A DNA stretch of 6,634 nucleotides from contig JAHDEQ010000190.1 of NCBI GenBank assembly GCA_020628755.1, forward strand, positions 1-6,634. Direction: 5' to 3'. Origin of the DNA: Saprospiraceae bacterium (GTDB lineage: Bacteria; Bacteroidota; Bacteroidia; Chitinophagales; Saprospiraceae). Made by a program: the position numbers and the translations under genes. Shown piece by piece: positions 5,597-6,634 of this stretch (its first letter is position 1; every line of letters begins with the position of its first letter). A model generated the notes under the pieces. It saw only the letters and a list, made by a program, of their open reading frames with translations, was not told the DNA's origin and searched no databases.

Positions 5597-6634
5597 ATGA
5601 ATCAACAAGACATCATAGAAGCATTGAGCAAAGTCCTTGACCCCCAGTCGGGGCAAAGTATCATTTTGCAAAGTATGGTCAAGGATTTGTCCATTGAGGG
5701 CAATTCAGTTTCTTTTTCTTTATTGACCAAGGGTTTAGATGCTCAAAGCAAATCTTCTTTGAATTTTGCTTGTATCGAAGCGGTACAAAAGGTGTATCCG
5801 CAAGCAGATGTACATGTACATCTGGTTACTCAAGCAGAAAACATCCCTAATCAGCAACAACGAGCGTTGCCTCATGTTACTAATATTATAGCGGTTGCTT
5901 CAGGAAAAGGTGGAGTAGGAAAATCTACGGTTTCGACCAATTTGGCTTTGGGTTTGAAAAAAAAGGGCGCAAGAGTAGGTATGATAGATGCTGACTTGTA
6001 TGGTCCTTCTATCCCAACCATGTTGGGATTGCAAGGTAGCCGACCCATGATTAAAGATGTGCATGGTAAGGCCAAAATGATTCCTATTGAAGCTTATGGA
6101 ATGCCCGTCATGTCTATAGGTTTTATCATTGAACCTCAGCAGGCTGTGGTACTAAGAGGGCCACGATTGGGCGGAATCATTAAGCAATTTTTGGAAGATG
6201 TTATTTGGCCGCCACTCGACTTTTTGATTATTGATCTACCTCCAGGTACTGGTGATATACAGTTAACTTTGGTTCAAACAGTTCCTTTGACAGGAGCAAT
6301 TATTGTTACAACACCGCAAGAAGTTGCGGTTGCAGATGCTATAAAAGCAATGAATATGTTTTTACTACCTTCGGTCAATGTACCGATTTTGGGCGTAGTT
6401 GAAAACATGGCTTGGTTTACACCAAAAGAATTACCAAATAATAAATATTATATTTTTGGAGAAGGTGGCGGCAAAAAGTTAGCAAAACTGAGCCAATCCG
6501 TTTTGCTGGGGCAAGTACCTTTGGTACAAGGTATTCGAGAAGGCGGCGACAAAGGAGAACCTATTATCTTGGACGAAAATTCGGATTCGGCAAAAGCCTT
6601 TACAACTGTAGCGGAAAATACCTTGCGCCAAGTT
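5597..6634 (+). CDS. mrp: Mrp/NBP35 (ApbC) family P-loop ATPase (3' partial)
   Basis: The frame runs from the ATG at 5597 to the window edge without a stop (346 codons), so the C-terminus is missing, probably only a few tens of residues by family length. Residues 5-80 form a DUF59/MIP18-type domain (IIEALSKVLDPQSGQ). The rest is a MinD/ParA-type P-loop ATPase: deviant Walker A KGGVGKST at 104-111, MIDADLYGPSIP at 129-140, VVLRGPR at 184-190, and switch II DLPPGTGD at 213-220, followed by the Mrp signature QLTLVQTVPLTGAIIVTTPQ. Family members act in the cytoplasm as Fe-S cluster carriers or scaffolds in several bacteria. In this protein the CxxC expected after the ENM motif is absent: residues 269-292 read ENMAWFTPKELPNNKYYIFG and onward. 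The only cysteine in the visible part is C59, so conventional cluster binding is doubtful. The start is supported by the DUF59 fit and by the -7-like box just upstream. It is divergent from the phosphatase gene. Confidence 0.93.
   Translation, partial: MNQQDIIEALSKVLDPQSGQSIILQSMVKDLSIEGNSVSFSLLTKGLDAQSKSSLNFACIEAVQKVYPQADVHVHLVTQAENIPNQQQRALPHVTNIIAVASGKGGVGKSTVSTNLALGLKKKGARVGMIDADLYGPSIPTMLGLQGSRPMIKDVHGKAKMIPIEAYGMPVMSIGFIIEPQQAVVLRGPRLGGIIKQFLEDVIWPPLDFLIIDLPPGTGDIQLTLVQTVPLTGAIIVTTPQEVAVADAIKAMNMFLLPSVNVPILGVVENMAWFTPKELPNNKYYIFGEGGGKKLAKLSQSVLLGQVPLVQGIREGGDKGEPIILDENSDSAKAFTTVAENTLRQV

Overview
The window looks like ordinary chromosomal DNA from an AT-rich member of the Bacteroidota. 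Three things point there: a large secreted enzyme with PKD-type 'WDFGDG' modules and a C-terminal repeat of the 'ICLEPGFEVILGALFHAYI' kind, typical of exported proteins of this phylum; Mrp motifs (VVLRGP, ENMAWFTP, NNKYYIFG) that I associate with Bacteroidota homologues; and TAnnTTTG-type -7 promoter boxes with no clear Shine-Dalgarno sites. This assignment is inference from motifs; no search was run.

Layout. Positions 1-1407 (+) hold a 5'-truncated ATPase of the archaeal-ATPase/DUF234 family that carries a PD-(D/E)XK nuclease-like C-terminal domain. Positions 1408-1550 are an intergenic spacer with two overlapping inverted repeats and a possible promoter box. Positions 1551-2405 (+) encode formyltetrahydrofolate deformylase (PurU). 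It meets, tail to tail with only 3 bp between the stop codons, a 1006-residue secreted PhoD-type alkaline phosphatase/phosphodiesterase on the minus strand (2409-5429). Positions 5430-5596 are a divergent promoter region with a 10-bp perfect inverted repeat. Positions 5597-6634 (+) hold a 3'-truncated Mrp/NBP35 (ApbC) ATPase that runs off the window.

The genes do not form one pathway. PurU works in one-carbon/purine metabolism, the PhoD-like protein in extracytoplasmic phosphate scavenging, Mrp in Fe-S or related housekeeping, and the ATPase-nuclease has no established role. Their mixed orientations argue against a common operon.

I see no convincing undescribed multi-gene system. The points most worth a second look are the duplicated PKD + C2-like module (about 210-residue period) in the phosphatase, an Mrp that lacks the CxxC cluster-binding motif, the complete nuclease motif in the ATPase, and the inverted repeats in the two intergenic gaps. 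I found no tRNA, rRNA, CRISPR array or insertion sequence.
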